DNA from: Pseudisothecium myosuroides
Taxonomy: Eukaryota; Streptophyta; Bryopsida; Hypnales; Lembophyllaceae
DNA: 64,000 bases
Reading direction: 5' to 3'
Assembly (NCBI GenBank): GCA_951799445.1
Contig: OX637296.1
Coordinates: 9,486,001 to 9,550,000, forward strand
Shown here one piece after another: positions 47,245-58,154 of the stretch. The notes beneath the pieces were generated by a model. It was not told the origin of the DNA and searched no databases. It saw nothing but the letters and a program-made list of their open reading frames with translations. How positions within the stretch are numbered: the stretch's first letter is position 1; each line of letters starts with the position of its first letter. Position numbers and translations under genes: made by a program.

Positions 47245-48056
47245 TAATTGGGTCAAATCACACTCAAAGGTACCATTGGGATTACTTTGCTAGGACAGGA
47301 CTAGAATCCTTTTCTAAACTTTTAAAGCTCTAAATTGCTTTGATTTTTTGATTTTTTAAAAAGATTTATAGATGAATAGTATTGCAATATGTCCCTTTGA
47401 TAAGTTGGAGAAAAACAAGACGTGTGGTCCCCAAAGAATCACCCACAAAATCATGTAGTGAAGAAAATTTGATCTACTGTAAAAGATTAATTTTCAAATT
47501 TTATTGTTTAAATTTTTTTCAGTTTTGTAATCATAGAGCATCTTTTTTAATATTGTGAAGAAGATGATAAATCAAATAGCACAACGGGCTAGAAATAATG
47601 ATAAAGGGATGGTAAAAATATAACAACAAACTCTGGAGCTTGTTGAGGGGTAGTGCTGAAATCAACTTTTTGTTCTACTCAGAGATGAGGGAAACCATAT
47701 CAGTAGTCTTTCCTCCCAACTTATATCTCTGCAGATTATCGATCTTGATGTACAACGTAGCAAAGCCAAGTATGAAAGTCACATCAGGTCACCTTGAGCA
47801 TGTATGGTACGATGCAAACAAACCCAACCCAGATGAATCAAATTGGCTATCTCACCAGAAGTGGGTGCAGATTCCTCTTTTGTAACAATATATTTGATCA
47901 TTTTTGCATGCTTGAAATAAAACCTTGACAATAGAATGAAAATGAAAGGTGTGAATTGTTGCAAAAAAGGTTTACAAAAATATCAATTATTTATTTTATT
48001 TTATTTTTTGAAACTCATGGACAATTTCCATTGAAAACATCATATTTTTGAACATC
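47245..48056. other. Stretch with one unrecognised frame
   Basis: An 81-codon plus-strand frame (47640-47885) has less biased composition than typical AT-rich noise but matches no family I know. No repeats found. Confidence 0.3.
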
Positions 48057-48395
48057 TTAAATAATTCCTTGTGAATGTAAATATTTAAGTTTAGAATCCT
48101 TACAAGGATTTCCTTTTGTTATGTTATAGCCATTTTTTCCTAATGTTTGGAGTGTGGTTATTGTATCTAATTCAATTGTATCACATTCTTTTTTATTTGT
48201 AGATTTGTATAGAACATCCATTTTAAAGAAATCTTCAAATGGTTTATATTTCTTTACGTCAGATTTCATACAAGATGGGGGATGTGATTTATATTGTTTG
48301 TATCGTCTGTTTGGGTCTATAGATTGACCAACATAAATTCGTGATATCGTCATGCAAGTAATTTTGTAAACAAATATATCTCTAGGCATGCCCAT
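48057..48395 (-). CDS. GIY-YIG nuclease-like protein
   Basis: An uninterrupted 112-residue frame with stop TAA. The GIY-YIG fold cleaves DNA using a conserved Tyr, Arg and Glu. Here VYK (9-11) stands for GIY and YVG (21-23) for YIG. DPNRRYKQY (28-36) carries the catalytic arginine. IELDTI places the glutamate at 75, and GYNITKG follows at 89-95 with the usual 14-residue step from the glutamate. The length equals a bare GIY-YIG domain, without the C-terminal DNA-binding part of homing endonucleases. No RT, UvrC or Penelope-type domain adjoins it. Such stand-alone domains are known from phages, large DNA viruses and mobile introns; which source applies here is not visible. The start could also be Met3. 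Confidence 0.75.
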   Translation of the reverse strand: MGMPRDIFVYKITCMTISRIYVGQSIDPNRRYKQYKSHPPSCMKSDVKKYKPFEDFFKMDVLYKSTNKKECDTIELDTITTLQTLGKNGYNITKGNPCKDSKLKYLHSQGII

Positions 48396-48499
48396 GATTG
48401 TCTATTATACAATATATATAATATGTGTAAGTGCAAGTGTAGTGTGCTATTGTAAAAACTTTTTGAGATTTAAATATATTTGAGATTTAGATAAAGATT

Positions 48500-48522
48500 T
48501 GATATATATATATATATATATA
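48500..48522. repeat. (TA)n microsatellite
   Basis: About 10 uninterrupted TA units upstream (on the minus strand) of the GIY-YIG frame. Confidence 0.9.
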
Positions 48523-48567
48523 AACTACTTTGTACATGTGAAGCTTAAATTGATGAAAGAAGGCAAA

Positions 48568-48705
48568 TTGAATTTGCTTACTTTTAGTGTTTCCATGTCT
48601 GCGCTAGTTGGTTTTCACCATAAGATTCAAGAAAATCTACGGTTCCAACAGTCCTGGCCGCCTTCGGAGGTAGCGTGAAAGCACACTGACAGTAAGCAAA
48701 TTCAA
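48568..48705 (-). other. Segment with 15-bp inverted ends, exon-like core
   Basis: TTGAATTTGCTTACT at the left is repeated as AGTAAGCAAATTCAA at the right without mismatch, enclosing 108 bp of balanced base composition. On the minus strand the core is preceded by TTTGCTTACTGTCAG (like a 3' splice site) and followed by GTAAGC (like a 5' splice site). One frame across it is open for about 33 codons (with ARTVGTVDFLESYGENQ). It may be a small TIR element or a stray exon. I do not recognise the peptide. Confidence 0.4.
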
Positions 48706-48772
48706 CAGTCTTTCAGGAATGATGAGAAAGAATTCTCTATCATATTCATCACAAATCTCTCTAAGGTAGGAG

Positions 48773-49091
48773 GTCCTATAATGGAGCATTTAAGGGCTGG
48801 AACTGAATTTTGAGGAGGTGAAATATCTTGAAATTTTTTTCAGTCAATTTTCCTTGAAAAACAAATTGAACTGACATCTAACCCAAGTCGTTTCATATTT
48901 TTTCATGCTTTTTTGAATTAGTTAAAAAATTTTGAAGTTGAAATGGCATAGGGCTCTAAAATGGTGCCCTAGCTAAAATGTACACAGTTTGTACATTGAT
49001 GGAGGCTATGAAAAAATAACATGTACAAACTGTTTACATTTCAGTTAGGGCTCCATTTTAGAGCCCGCTCCATTTAAGGACCTCCTACCTT
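48773..49091. mobile_element. MITE of the GGTAGGAGG family, copy 2
   Basis: A 319-bp element with ends AAGGTAGGAGGTCCTATAAT and, on the complement of the right side, AAGGTAGGAGGTCCTTAAAT. Flanks are TCT and ACT, a poor 3-bp match. Its right part contains an internal hairpin (about 48955-49065) built from GGGCTCTAAAATGG and its complement. Related to 12087-12399. Confidence 0.7.
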
Positions 49092-49904
49092 ACTATTCTT
49101 TTATATCTAGAAACTCCAATAGAATTACCTTCCAGTCATCATTGCAATAAGCCCTTGTCCTAGTCATGAGGACGTCATGAGCAGAACAGATTAAGATACT
49201 AGCTATGGACTGTTCATGAAGCAAATTGGACGACCGAGATAGCTGATCTCAATTTTTAAAGCCTGAAGGCAGCTCGCTCTAAGCTAAGGTCAGGGCGAGT
49301 TTAACAAAAAAAATTATGAGATTTGCAAGCCCAAAATAATCTGGAGAAACTCAGAATTGGGTTGAAGAATTCGCACTGGCATGTTGTGCTGTTATAACTT
49401 TACTCACCAAAGGACTGATCGAGAGAGCAGAGGGATTCCTCCAAAGGCTCCTGCCCACTCGTGTATTCGAATAACAGTAAGAGAAGGGACCAGGAATAAA
49501 GGGAAGAAAACTAACAAAAGTAGTCGCCTACTTTCCCTTCGCTGGATTCAGGATTTCTGAGCTGTCAAATTTTTAAGAGAGCGTTTCCTGCATATACTCT
49601 CCCAACAAGGGAGAAAACAATTGCCAAGGTCCGAGCACCGGAGCGGCTTCTATGTCAACGTCGACAAGTTTAATGCCTCTCCTTTAAGGTCGTAGCTTGA
49701 AAATTGTGCACTTCTAGAAACTTGAACGTGCTCGTAGTTTATTAAGCCCTTAATCAGAATCTCTAGCATGAAAAGTCTCACCTGGGTCCCAAAATCTAGG
49801 ATGTCATAGGTGGGACCAAAGATGGAGCTGGTATGACAGGTTCAACAATGTAGCCAGCTTTGGCACAAGCCTCCTGAAGATCTCACGAGGTGAGATCTGG
49901 AAGT
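49092..49904. other. GC-richer stretch, no gene assigned
   Basis: Base composition rises well above that of the surroundings from about 49300 and stays high to about 51240. No frame here matches a family I know. On the minus strand the region continues from the open frame in the direct repeat at 49905. Confidence 0.35.
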
Positions 49905-50247
49905 ACCTGTCCATTCAGCTCTTTGAACAGTGAACTCATCTCCTTACAATCTCTGCGCTCCCCATCCTCTTCATGGTTCAGACGAATCCTCGCAGATGGC
50001 CTCAGCAATGCATCCTGATTTCCCTTCCTCTTGCGTACAGCTATGAAGCTCCGGACACTGCCAGACTGTTCTTCGGGAAGTGGATATTCACCAAAATTTC
50101 TTCAAGAAGAAAAAGAGGAATGTCTGAAACCCTAATTTGAGACAGAACGTCGGATCGACAACCTCTCGAATGCCCCAATTTCTCAATCCAGGCAAATCAA
50201 TCAAACATTCCGGAAAGAGCGACTGCCAGCATTAGAGCTCAAAACAA
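49905..50247 (-). repeat. 343-bp direct repeat, copy 1
   Basis: Nearly identical to 50774-51116, offset by 869 bp. On the minus strand both copies hold an open frame with GSVRSFIAVRKRKGNQDALL and MSSLFKELNGQVLP, which has protein-like composition but no family I recognise. In this copy the frame continues past the repeat to a TGA and then reads DLQEACAKAGYIVEP. The homology ends at GGACAGGT, which looks like a 5' splice site on that strand. It could be gag or ORF1 sequence of a retroelement, or a duplicated exon. Confidence 0.7.
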
Positions 50248-50773
50248 ATGAATCACGCTCTTACCACTGCCAATGGTTGTGTAAACACTCTCCAGAAGTC
50301 AGAAGGCACATTCCAGCACTTGTTCCGCGGCTCCACTACCTTGAGTTGCACCTCAAAGCAGAATCAAAGAAACTTCAGAGGCAATGAATTCCTAAAACCT
50401 AATCCTTTTGTTTTAGAAACCCAAACCTCGAAATCCTATGATTTGTTTCCCAAGCAATGAATGCAACACTGGCAGAAGAAATGCGACAAGTGTGATTATA
50501 ATCCAGAAACACTTGTGGTACACCCTCCAGAATTGCGAAACACAAGTCTGAGACCATGCTGCAAATTTTTTGGTCGGTTGTAGGAGAAACACACCAACAA
50601 TCGACCTATCTCGCACTAACAATCACCCAGAAACCTTCACAATCGTCACATCGCCCAAACATTCACGCACAACCTCGACACAACCGCTCTAACAACACAA
50701 AAACAGACGAAGCCAAGGCTCCTACGCGCAGAGAACCAAAACTCTAGGAGAACTCTGGGGGAACGCCGGGAGA
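50248..50773. other. Spacer between the direct repeats
   Basis: Moderate GC content with short frames on both strands that are not family-like. No terminal repeats were seen. Confidence 0.35.
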
Positions 50774-51116
50774 ACCTGTCCATTCAGCTCTTTGAACAGT
50801 GAACTCATCTCCTTACAATCTCTGCGCTTCCCATCCTCTTCATGGTTCAGACGAATCCTTGCAGATGGCCTCAGCAATGCATCCTGATTTCCCTTCCTCT
50901 TGCGTACAGCTATGAAGCTCCGGACACTGCCAGACTGTTCTTCGGGAAGTGGGTATCCACCAAAATTTCTTCAAGAAGAAAAAGAGGAATGTCTGAAACC
51001 CTAATTTGAGACAGAACGTCGGATCGACAACCTCTCGAATGCCCCAATTTCTCAATTCAGGCAAATCAATCAAACATTTCGGAAAGACCGACTGCCAGCA
51101 TTAGAGCTCAAAGCAA
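50774..51116 (-). repeat. 343-bp direct repeat, copy 2
   Basis: Differs from copy 1 at only a few positions. The minus-strand frame is the same through KELNGQVLP and then diverges at the repeat edge. About 100 bp of strongly C- and G-rich sequence (CCCCCGACGCTCCCCG) follows at 51150-51215. Confidence 0.7.
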
Positions 51117-51832
51117 AGCGAAATTGCACCCAAGCAAACCCTAATCACGCCGGCGTCCCCCGACGCTCCCCGCTCCCGACGTTCCCCTTGGGCGCCGAAG
51201 TTCCCCTCATTGGGAACTTCACCCTTTCCTGTAAGGGACCTTAAAAATTTCATATAAGAAATCACGTAAATCACTAGTTTTAAGGCTAAATTTAGTATTT
51301 TTTTTAATATAGCACTTTAAAAGGATATTCTTATCCAAATTTTTTATACTTCAAAAGCATAGAACTATTAGAAAGAATTTTTAGTGATTAAATTTCAAAC
51401 ACAGAATATTGTAAATTTTTAATTAATTAATTGATTATTGATAGATTATTGATTTGTTCTTAAAACTTATGTAAACATTGAATTAAAAAAATGGATTACG
51501 TAGCGCCCTTGATGTGAATAATATATACATTTTTTGTTTTGACACAATCATCATTTGGATTATTTTATATATTGAAAAGGACGCTTACGCATTTTTACTT
51601 CTGAATATTATAATAAATAGTAAAATATTCAAATTACAGCAAATGAGTCCTTTTCTAGAAAATATTATATGATTATATACACATGATTTTACTTGGATTC
51701 AATCATATTATTATTCATTAGAAATTTGACTCCTTTACTTCCATGGAAAAACTTGACAGGTTGACACCCAAACTTCAATTGAAACCTTAGTAAAGAATTT
51801 TTGTATTTTTTATGAACAAAAGAATACTAAAC
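51117..51832. other. Short GC-rich edge then AT-rich stretch
   Basis: After the GC-rich block that ends near 51240 the composition drops sharply to AT-rich sequence without recognisable features. Confidence 0.4.
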
Positions 51833-52773
51833 TTAATCCCTAAAGGACCGGCATGCATTTTTTGTCTGTATAGAAATTTTGGGCACGTACGTGTGATTAA
51901 AGATTTCTATATTTTAAGCTGAAATTTTAATAGAAGGTGGGTGCAAGGAATATCTTTCATATGCACTAAATTTAAGGACATTTGGAAATAGGAGTCAAAA
52001 GTTATGGCCAAATATGTTACTTTTTTTGTAACTGGGCAATCCGGGCAGCAAAAAAAATTTGGCAAAAATTTAATTTTTTTTAAAAATATTTTTTTGTGTA
52101 GATTATATTTTTGTCTATCTGGAAAGCTTTGATTCATTTCATTTGGATTTGTTATGAGAAAGTTATGGACATTCTTGTTTTTCGGGCAGTTAGAGCATCT
52201 TCTTGAAAAAAATAACTTGTAGGATTCATTTCTAAATGCTATTTTTGCAATTTAAAAAAAATAAAAAATTCTCATGGTTTAGTTTACTTGCTAGAACAAT
52301 CTCACCATTTGGATTAGTGTATTTTAATTCCATCTAAAATATATTAATATTTTAGATTTTCCTTCTATCTCATACCTACTTCTACTTAATAAATTTTTTA
52401 GGAATGATAATTAAGTTTTTTTGAATATGTATTTTTTCCCCTAGACTCTCAACTCAATTTTCCACCTTAAAGATTTGAAGCTCAAAACTCTGTAGTGCAA
52501 AAATTTTAAGTTAAAAATGTTTAAAGTCAAAAAATCTAGTCCCGCAATGTGCTGAAATACTTGTTTTTTCCACTTTAGACGCACATATCTTGCAATCTGA
52601 GCGGTCAAAAATTTTGAAATTTTTTACACACATTCTCATACTAGTTAGGTGTAAGATCCTTTGGTTAGATGTGCAAAAAAAAACATTTTTTAAGTTTTTT
52701 TACTCCTTGCTATAGAAATGGCAGTTTTGAGTGTTTTTTGGCAGAAAAATGGCCTTGGGCCTTTAGGGGTTAA
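51833..52773. mobile_element. TTAA MITE, first subfamily, inverted
   Basis: A 941-bp element counting TTAA on both sides (51833-51836 and 52770-52773), in reverse orientation relative to the copies at 22194 and 30002. Ends TCCCTAAAGGACCGG and GGGCCTTTAGGGG. The internal sequence is closely similar to those two copies. Confidence 0.9.
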
Positions 52774-52944
52774 CATGACTTGAATTACTAGTCAAAAAGG
52801 ACTGGACTACCTATAATTAATAGATTAGCTTTGAAAAACAGTGGCCAAAAAGGAATTAAATTGCAGATTTCAGTGGGTTTGACCCCTTTTGTAGTACATT
52901 TGAGTGTGATTTGACCCAATTGGATTGCTATTTTTGTTTTCAAT

Positions 52945-53280
52945 CAATTTTCAATTTGGTTGTTGTGGCGGATTGGAAGCGCGCAAGTTGGGTGCAGTAT
53001 GTGTCCAAGCCAAATGGAGTCTACAACTCACCTATTCTGGGATTGCCGAATCACCCTGAGCTTATGGTCAAAGTTCAACACTTTGGCAATGTCTGCCAAA
53101 GCTCGAAACAGATGTCAATCTCTTCAAAAAGCACTGCTTGGACATTTTGAAACACCAATCAGAGGAGACTTGAATAAATATGTTTATGAAAATCAACCAT
53201 GGGACCTCATGAGAACATTTCTCATTTGGCATATATGGACGGACAAATGTAGTAAGAGGTATGTAGAGTAGGAAATTAAC
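52945..53280 (+). pseudogene. LINE zf-RVT fragment
   Basis: The plus-strand frame from 52960 carries CSMCPSQMESTTHLFWDC, the Cys-Cys-His-Cys pattern of the reverse-transcriptase zinc-binding domain (zf-RVT) of plant LINEs. It is followed by an LW and, after 50 residues, by LIWHIWTDKCSKRY, which fits the usual W.xR region after the knuckle. The frame stops at 53269-53271. The catalytic RT, endonuclease and ORF1 are missing, so it is a 5'-truncated or broken copy, different from the LINE at 55.6-61.8 kb. Confidence 0.75.
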
Positions 53281-53599
53281 AACGCGGAATCATTAGTTAT
53301 ATCGGGATCTCTACTCGTCACACAGAGATGGTAGTTTGGAAACATTTCCATTCAGTTATCGAAAACAAAGAAACTCTAGCTGGCATTGAATCACTTTTTG
53401 CTGCGGAGTAGACACCACTTTTCTGTAATTCAGAAGATGGGACCTGACACTTTATTGTGCCTCCCATTCTTCTTGATTTGTTTCTTGTGCTCATTTTAAT
53501 GTAAAGGGAGCTTTTCCCCCTTCCTTGTCTCTCATGGCATTTAGAGCAATGGCACATGGCACACTAGTTAGGGCCTTAGGGGTCAAGTAAGGCAACATT

Positions 53600-53852
53600 T
53601 GTTTTGTTTAGTATTTTGTTTGTTACGGTCAGATCTTTTGGACCAGGCGTCCCCCAATCACGTGCTTGGTAATGTCAGAAAGCCCTTGGCAAGTCGGGGC
53701 GTATGGGCTTTGTTTAGTGGTGTTTAGACTTACGACATAAAAGTTATTGAATTTTGAAGTTTTTATACATTAAAAAATGACAAAACTACTTTTATTTTTA
53801 TTTTATATTTTATTACATTGGTCATTGTAGCAACAGCACATGACACACTAGT
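53600..53852. repeat. Dispersed repeat, copy 2
   Basis: Matches 1045-1275 in order (TTTGTTTGTTACGGTCAGAT, ATCACGTGCTTGG, GAAAGCCCTTGG, CACACTAGTT). GCACATGRCACACTAGTT also occurs just before it, at about 53551, and could be a target duplication of about 18 bp. Confidence 0.6.
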
Positions 53853-53857
53853 TCTTA

Positions 53858-54362
53858 TTAATCCCTGAATGCCCTAGGCATTTTAGAAAATTTGCTTTGC
53901 ATTGAACAAGAAGCCAACGTTTTGATAAGTTGTATCAATTTAATGTGAATCATAATTCTAAAAACCCTAAAAAGTTGGTCACCAAAAAAATATGAGGTTA
54001 AAGGGCCTAATATGCATAACCCCAATCAATTTATGTCTCCTCAAAATTTATTCTACAATTTTTCTTAAAGAATTTCTAGCGTGATTTTTTCTCTAAGATC
54101 TAGTGTATTTGAGGCTCATTTCCAAGAGCCCTCGACACCACGGAAAGTCTGAAGATTGCAATGCACACCCTTGCACAAAATCTTGAATAGAAAAATCATA
54201 ATCAATCATTTTCATAATCAAATTTTTGATGCTAAAACTAGACTTCAAAAAGGATTTTTCAAAAATATAAACCACTAAAAATAGAAACTTGCTTAGGTTT
54301 TATTTAACTTCAAGGTATATTGTCAACAACAAAATTGGGTGCATTGGGCATTTGGGGATTAA
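53858..54362. mobile_element. TTAA element (505 bp)
   Basis: TTAA lies at both ends (53858-53861 and 54359-54362), with TCCCTGAATGCCC on the left and, on the complement of the right side, TCCCCAAATGCCC. The interior resembles 45590-45830. It is a third type of TTAA-bounded non-autonomous element in the window. Confidence 0.65.
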
Positions 54363-55084
54363 AACAATGATCTCAATCAAATAATGCAAGCGTCTTCCTT
54401 GATGGAGTCATGGAGGTTGGGAAATGGGATAGCTAATGCATTTTTTGTAAATAATGTGGCAAACAATTTTTTTTTCTGGTATTTTTCACAAGTGCAAAAG
54501 CACTAGCAGTGACTCGAGGGGGGGGTCAATCTTGCCTGGCTACATCAGCAAAAACAACGCTACTTGCTGCAGGCAGTGTAAAAACCGCAAGACATGTAGG
54601 GACCCGGGGGATAAGCTAAGGACAACTCAGACATGGACATGGACACTGGTACCAGTGTAGGGACCAAGCAAGCGCCCCAAAGCAGGCCCTTTTGGGTGGC
54701 CTTGGGCAGGCTACCGAGCCCCCGTCATTCGAAAATCGGGTGCAGGAACCGTCTTCATATACTTTACACGTCCAACCATCGCAAATGATATGGGATATTT
54801 CCGCTCCGTGTGCTGTGGCCGGGTTGGGGTTTGATGCGGCTGGAAGCAATGTGAATTTTGTTCATGGCCTCATGTCTATGGAGTTTGGGGTTCTTGCAGT
54901 TCACAAGGTCCGTGACATATTTTTTGTGCATTGCGCTGATGAACTAATGATGCTATCAAGGATGAATGGTTTGTCAAATCTGCCTTATGTAACGTGGTCG
55001 ACACACAATAAGAGATGCTCCGTCTATTTACAATATTTATAATTGAAATCGACATTCAATGCAAGCTGTGTCTTTCAATTTTAG
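54363..55084 (+). other. GC-richer segment with an unrecognised 116-codon frame
   Basis: From about 54500 to 55000 GC content is higher. A plus-strand frame at 54692-55042 (with PSSYTLHVQPSQMIWDISAP and NVNFVHGLMSMEFGVLAV) is protein-like but matches no family I know. Upstream, another frame has CCRQCKNRKTCRDPGDK, a cysteine-rich stretch. The block could be captured gene sequence, as the beta-adaptin piece follows it directly. Confidence 0.35.
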
Positions 55085-55583
55085 ATCAAGCCGTTCCATC
55101 TTACGCAGGTTTGTCTCATGCCCACAAGTGTTTTTTGGCAAGTACAACGATCCTATTCATGTGAAGATGGAGAAGCCGAAGATAATGATCAAGCTTGCCT
55201 CTGGTCGCAATATCGATCAGGTTTTATTACCCATCTCTTCCCTCAATGTGGTGGAAGTTCTTTGAGATTAGAATTATTCTGGAATGTTGATCTTTTGTTG
55301 AGAATGGGTTTGAATTTGGAGAGGCGAAGTGCTACTATTGTGCAATTCAGTTATTTGAAAACATAGAGATATGTGTGTGTCCTAGAACCTTACCTTCCTT
55401 TAGAGTTTGGGATCCTATCAATTGATGAGCATGCTCCCTCATACAAGTTCTTTTGGAGTTAAAAGAATATGCCATGGAAGTTGACATTGATTTTGTGAAG
55501 AAGCAGTTTGGACCATAGAACAACGTGCAATCGAATTGGAGCGGGCAGTTGAGCGTTGTATTAATGCGCTTCTGGGCCTAAGC
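55085..55583 (+). pseudogene. Beta-adaptin (AP-1/AP-2 large subunit) gene fragment
   Basis: Two plus-strand pieces match a continuous stretch of the trunk domain of AP-complex beta subunits, which build clathrin coats. The first (about 55085-55220) reads [16 protein letters not shown] and [13 protein letters not shown]. The second (about 55447-55583) reads LLELKEYAMEVDIDFV and, after a frameshift, ERAVERCINALL. The 226 bp between them begin CAG/GTTTTAT and end ATACAAG, as an intron would, although the junction leaves the frame off by one base. Only some 90 residues of a protein of about 900 are present. A retained intron implies copying at the DNA level rather than from mRNA. Upstream of the first piece only a weak trace of the preceding residues remains. 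Confidence 0.75.
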
Positions 55584-57682
55584 TTCTCCAAAACTTAGGC
55601 GGCTCAGCTTCACCGTTGTGGCTTGAGGAAAATCAAGGACGCCCAAATCAAAGGACGCCTCCTCTGGCCGCATGAAATCACCACCAAATTCGATCTCAGA
55701 GATGAAGAAAGGGGAGCCTGGTCAATGGTCACAAGTGCGATCCAAGGCCAATTGGGTCAGCTCCTCACGAACTTCCTCCTCGCGGGCACGAAGGACGAAT
55801 GGATCAGCTGGTAGACGCCAACAATTAATGCGCCTCCCCTTGTGGTGCTCCAAATTTCAGTGGGACGCTCGCTTCCAGTTGGAGGCCCGGCTCTTCCTTG
55901 GCCATTGGACCTCGAAGCAACAGGCTTTACTGTCCTTCCCGCGTTGAGCACGCTCCGGACCTGTTCAGCCGAAGCCCATACTACAAGGTCTGGTTTGCCA
56001 GTAGGATCTTTTCATCGCATATGGGTCACCAAAATTCTCCGGGGACAAAAAAAACAATTGGTCCTTTTTTTTATAGCAGCATCGACAGCTTGGAGTGGGA
56101 CCCTAGTAAATTTGAATAGAAGATGGAAGGCCTGCCAGCCCTTTTCATGAACTTCACGGCCAGCATAGAGCGCAAACTTTTAAAACAGGACCACATTGTT
56201 CCAAATCCAATAATTGCGAAATGGGCAGGTGCTCTTCCTAGAGACTTCCGCCTTAGGTGAAAAACAGTTTGGCCACGCGAATGAGGCAATAAAGAGGCAG
56301 ACTTTGTTTAGCTAATTTGGCACAAGGCAATGGCGGTTAACCACTGGCGAGGCTGTATTGATGACTTGGTGGACACCTGTTGTCCAGTGTATACTAGTGT
56401 GAGCTCCCAATTTGTCATTTAAGATATGATTTTCTTATTTTCTTTTTTCACGAGTTTGAATGTAGTTTTATATACAAAAAGCCCCCAAAAGAGTGTAAAA
56501 CTAAAATAGTTATGTCACATACCAATATAGCATTTGGTCATTTATAGGTTGCATTCCCCCAAATAAACCCCATTCCCACATGTATATAGGTTAAAACATG
56601 AGAATTTAGGTAAATAGTAGAATTAGCGCTAATCTGGCCCAAATAGCCCAAACCTACGGTGCATGTGACATCTTATGGCTAAAATTGGTCCGAGGGAACA
56701 CCGTCAAGGTCCTAATTCCATTCCCAAAAGATAGGTTTCGCTTTTGCCATAGTATCAAAGGAATAGTGGAAACCCTGATTGTTGGCCTAAAGGAATTACA
56801 AACTCAAGACGGCACCGTAGGAGGAATCTATGGATGGAGTATGGTATTCTAGGGTGAAAATTACATTTGGGATTGAACGGCAAGATCAATTTGCTAAGAT
56901 TCCCCTGTATGTAGAAGATTCCTTATAGGTGAACTAGCTAGTTGTCGGAATTAAAAGGAGAAAACGGAATTTGATTTTCTTTTCACCTTTGTGCAAAATA
57001 AGAATATGAGCTTTCACATTCTTTGTGGAATTCTATGAGAGGTTCCATAAAAAATTTCAAAATCTTCTAACTTGTAGAAGATGCCCTTTTGGACAGTCAA
57101 CCGGCAAAATCTACGATGGAAAATTCTTAGATACTACCTAGGTTGCAGTAAAATCTTACTAAAAATTATACTAGATTTTTTTATGCTAATAAAATGCTCC
57201 ACAAAATTTCAAGACATTCCGATAGTTAGAAGTGTTCGAATTGGTGAGATTCCCCGACAATTGGCAAAATTAAAATTTATGGTAGAATTGACTGACGTAC
57301 TAAGAGCATATGAAATCGGAATGAGGTCAAAATTTAAGTTTTTTTTTACTCTTTTATACTTACTAAAGAGCCTAGGCAAGTTACTTTTATCAAAAAAGTC
57401 AAACTCTAAGCTTTGGATTTTTATCCCGTTTTGGTGTTTACTGTTTAGTTAGTAATAGGTTTTGCTGGAGTTTTTGGAGTTTGGTCAAAGAGAGGGGAGT
57501 TTGTGAAATGAAGAATGGCCTTCTGAAGCCAACGACGCAATTGGTATTTGATTTGGAGTTAATCTCTAAAAGTTAGGAGTTTGGACTAGCATAGAAAGTC
57601 AAAATTGACAATTTAGGATGAAAATCCTAAATGATAAGATTATCACTAGGAAAAAAAAGGGGGATGAGTGCCTTTGGAAATG

Positions 57683-57690
57683 TATATAAG
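57683..57690 (+). promoter_or_regulatory. Putative TATA box of the third LTR
   Basis: TATATAAG followed by GGGACTCATTTTCC, at the matching position to those of the other LTR copies. Confidence 0.55.
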
Positions 57691-57947
57691 GGGACTCATT
57701 TTCCTCTTACAAACACCCTTTGTAGCCATATTTTAGCTCATTTTACACAATTGGGTCTATTTAGTTGGATTTTGACAATTTTAGGCCACGTTGTCAAAAT
57801 TGTGTGTTTTGGGAGCATTTTTAGCTCCATTGTTGGTGTTTTTGGATCTCTTTATGAAGGACATTGGGGTCCCTTCAAAGTTTTCTCTTATTGCCCTATT
57901 GAGAAATTGTTGTTAATTGTTGTTATTTTCTACTAATCCTAGAGAAT

Positions 57948-57985
57948 TCCCCCTCCGTACCTTGGCAATGCCGCTTAGGGGGACC
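57948..57985 (+). promoter_or_regulatory. Conserved C-run/G-run block, third LTR
   Basis: CCCCCTCCGTACCTTGGCAA followed by TGCCGC and a G-run, about 258 bp after the TATA box. It is clearly the same block as in the other two copies, although the surrounding sequence has diverged heavily. Confidence 0.55.
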
Positions 57986-58154
57986 TCTAACGTTTGTTGT
58001 TAGTTTACACAAACTCAAGTGGAAATTTTTTGATTGAGAATTTCCCTAAGGTTGTGAGGATTTTGGTTGAGGTTCTAAGTTGTGTATTAACTTGGCTAAT
58101 TGACGTGGTTGATTGTGGTTGATTTTTTGTTCCCTCAGTTTGGTCCATTCCCCC

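Noticed and set aside
48583..48690. tRNA or SINE head, from a GCGCTAGTTGG and GGTTCCAA resemblance to A and B boxes
   Set aside because: Spacing and stems do not form a cloverleaf, and the B-box match is poor.
53318..53557. 79-codon minus-strand frame with CHCSKCHERQ resembling a zinc finger
   Set aside because: It lies opposite the 3' part of the LINE fragment, and the Cys/His spacing fits no known finger.
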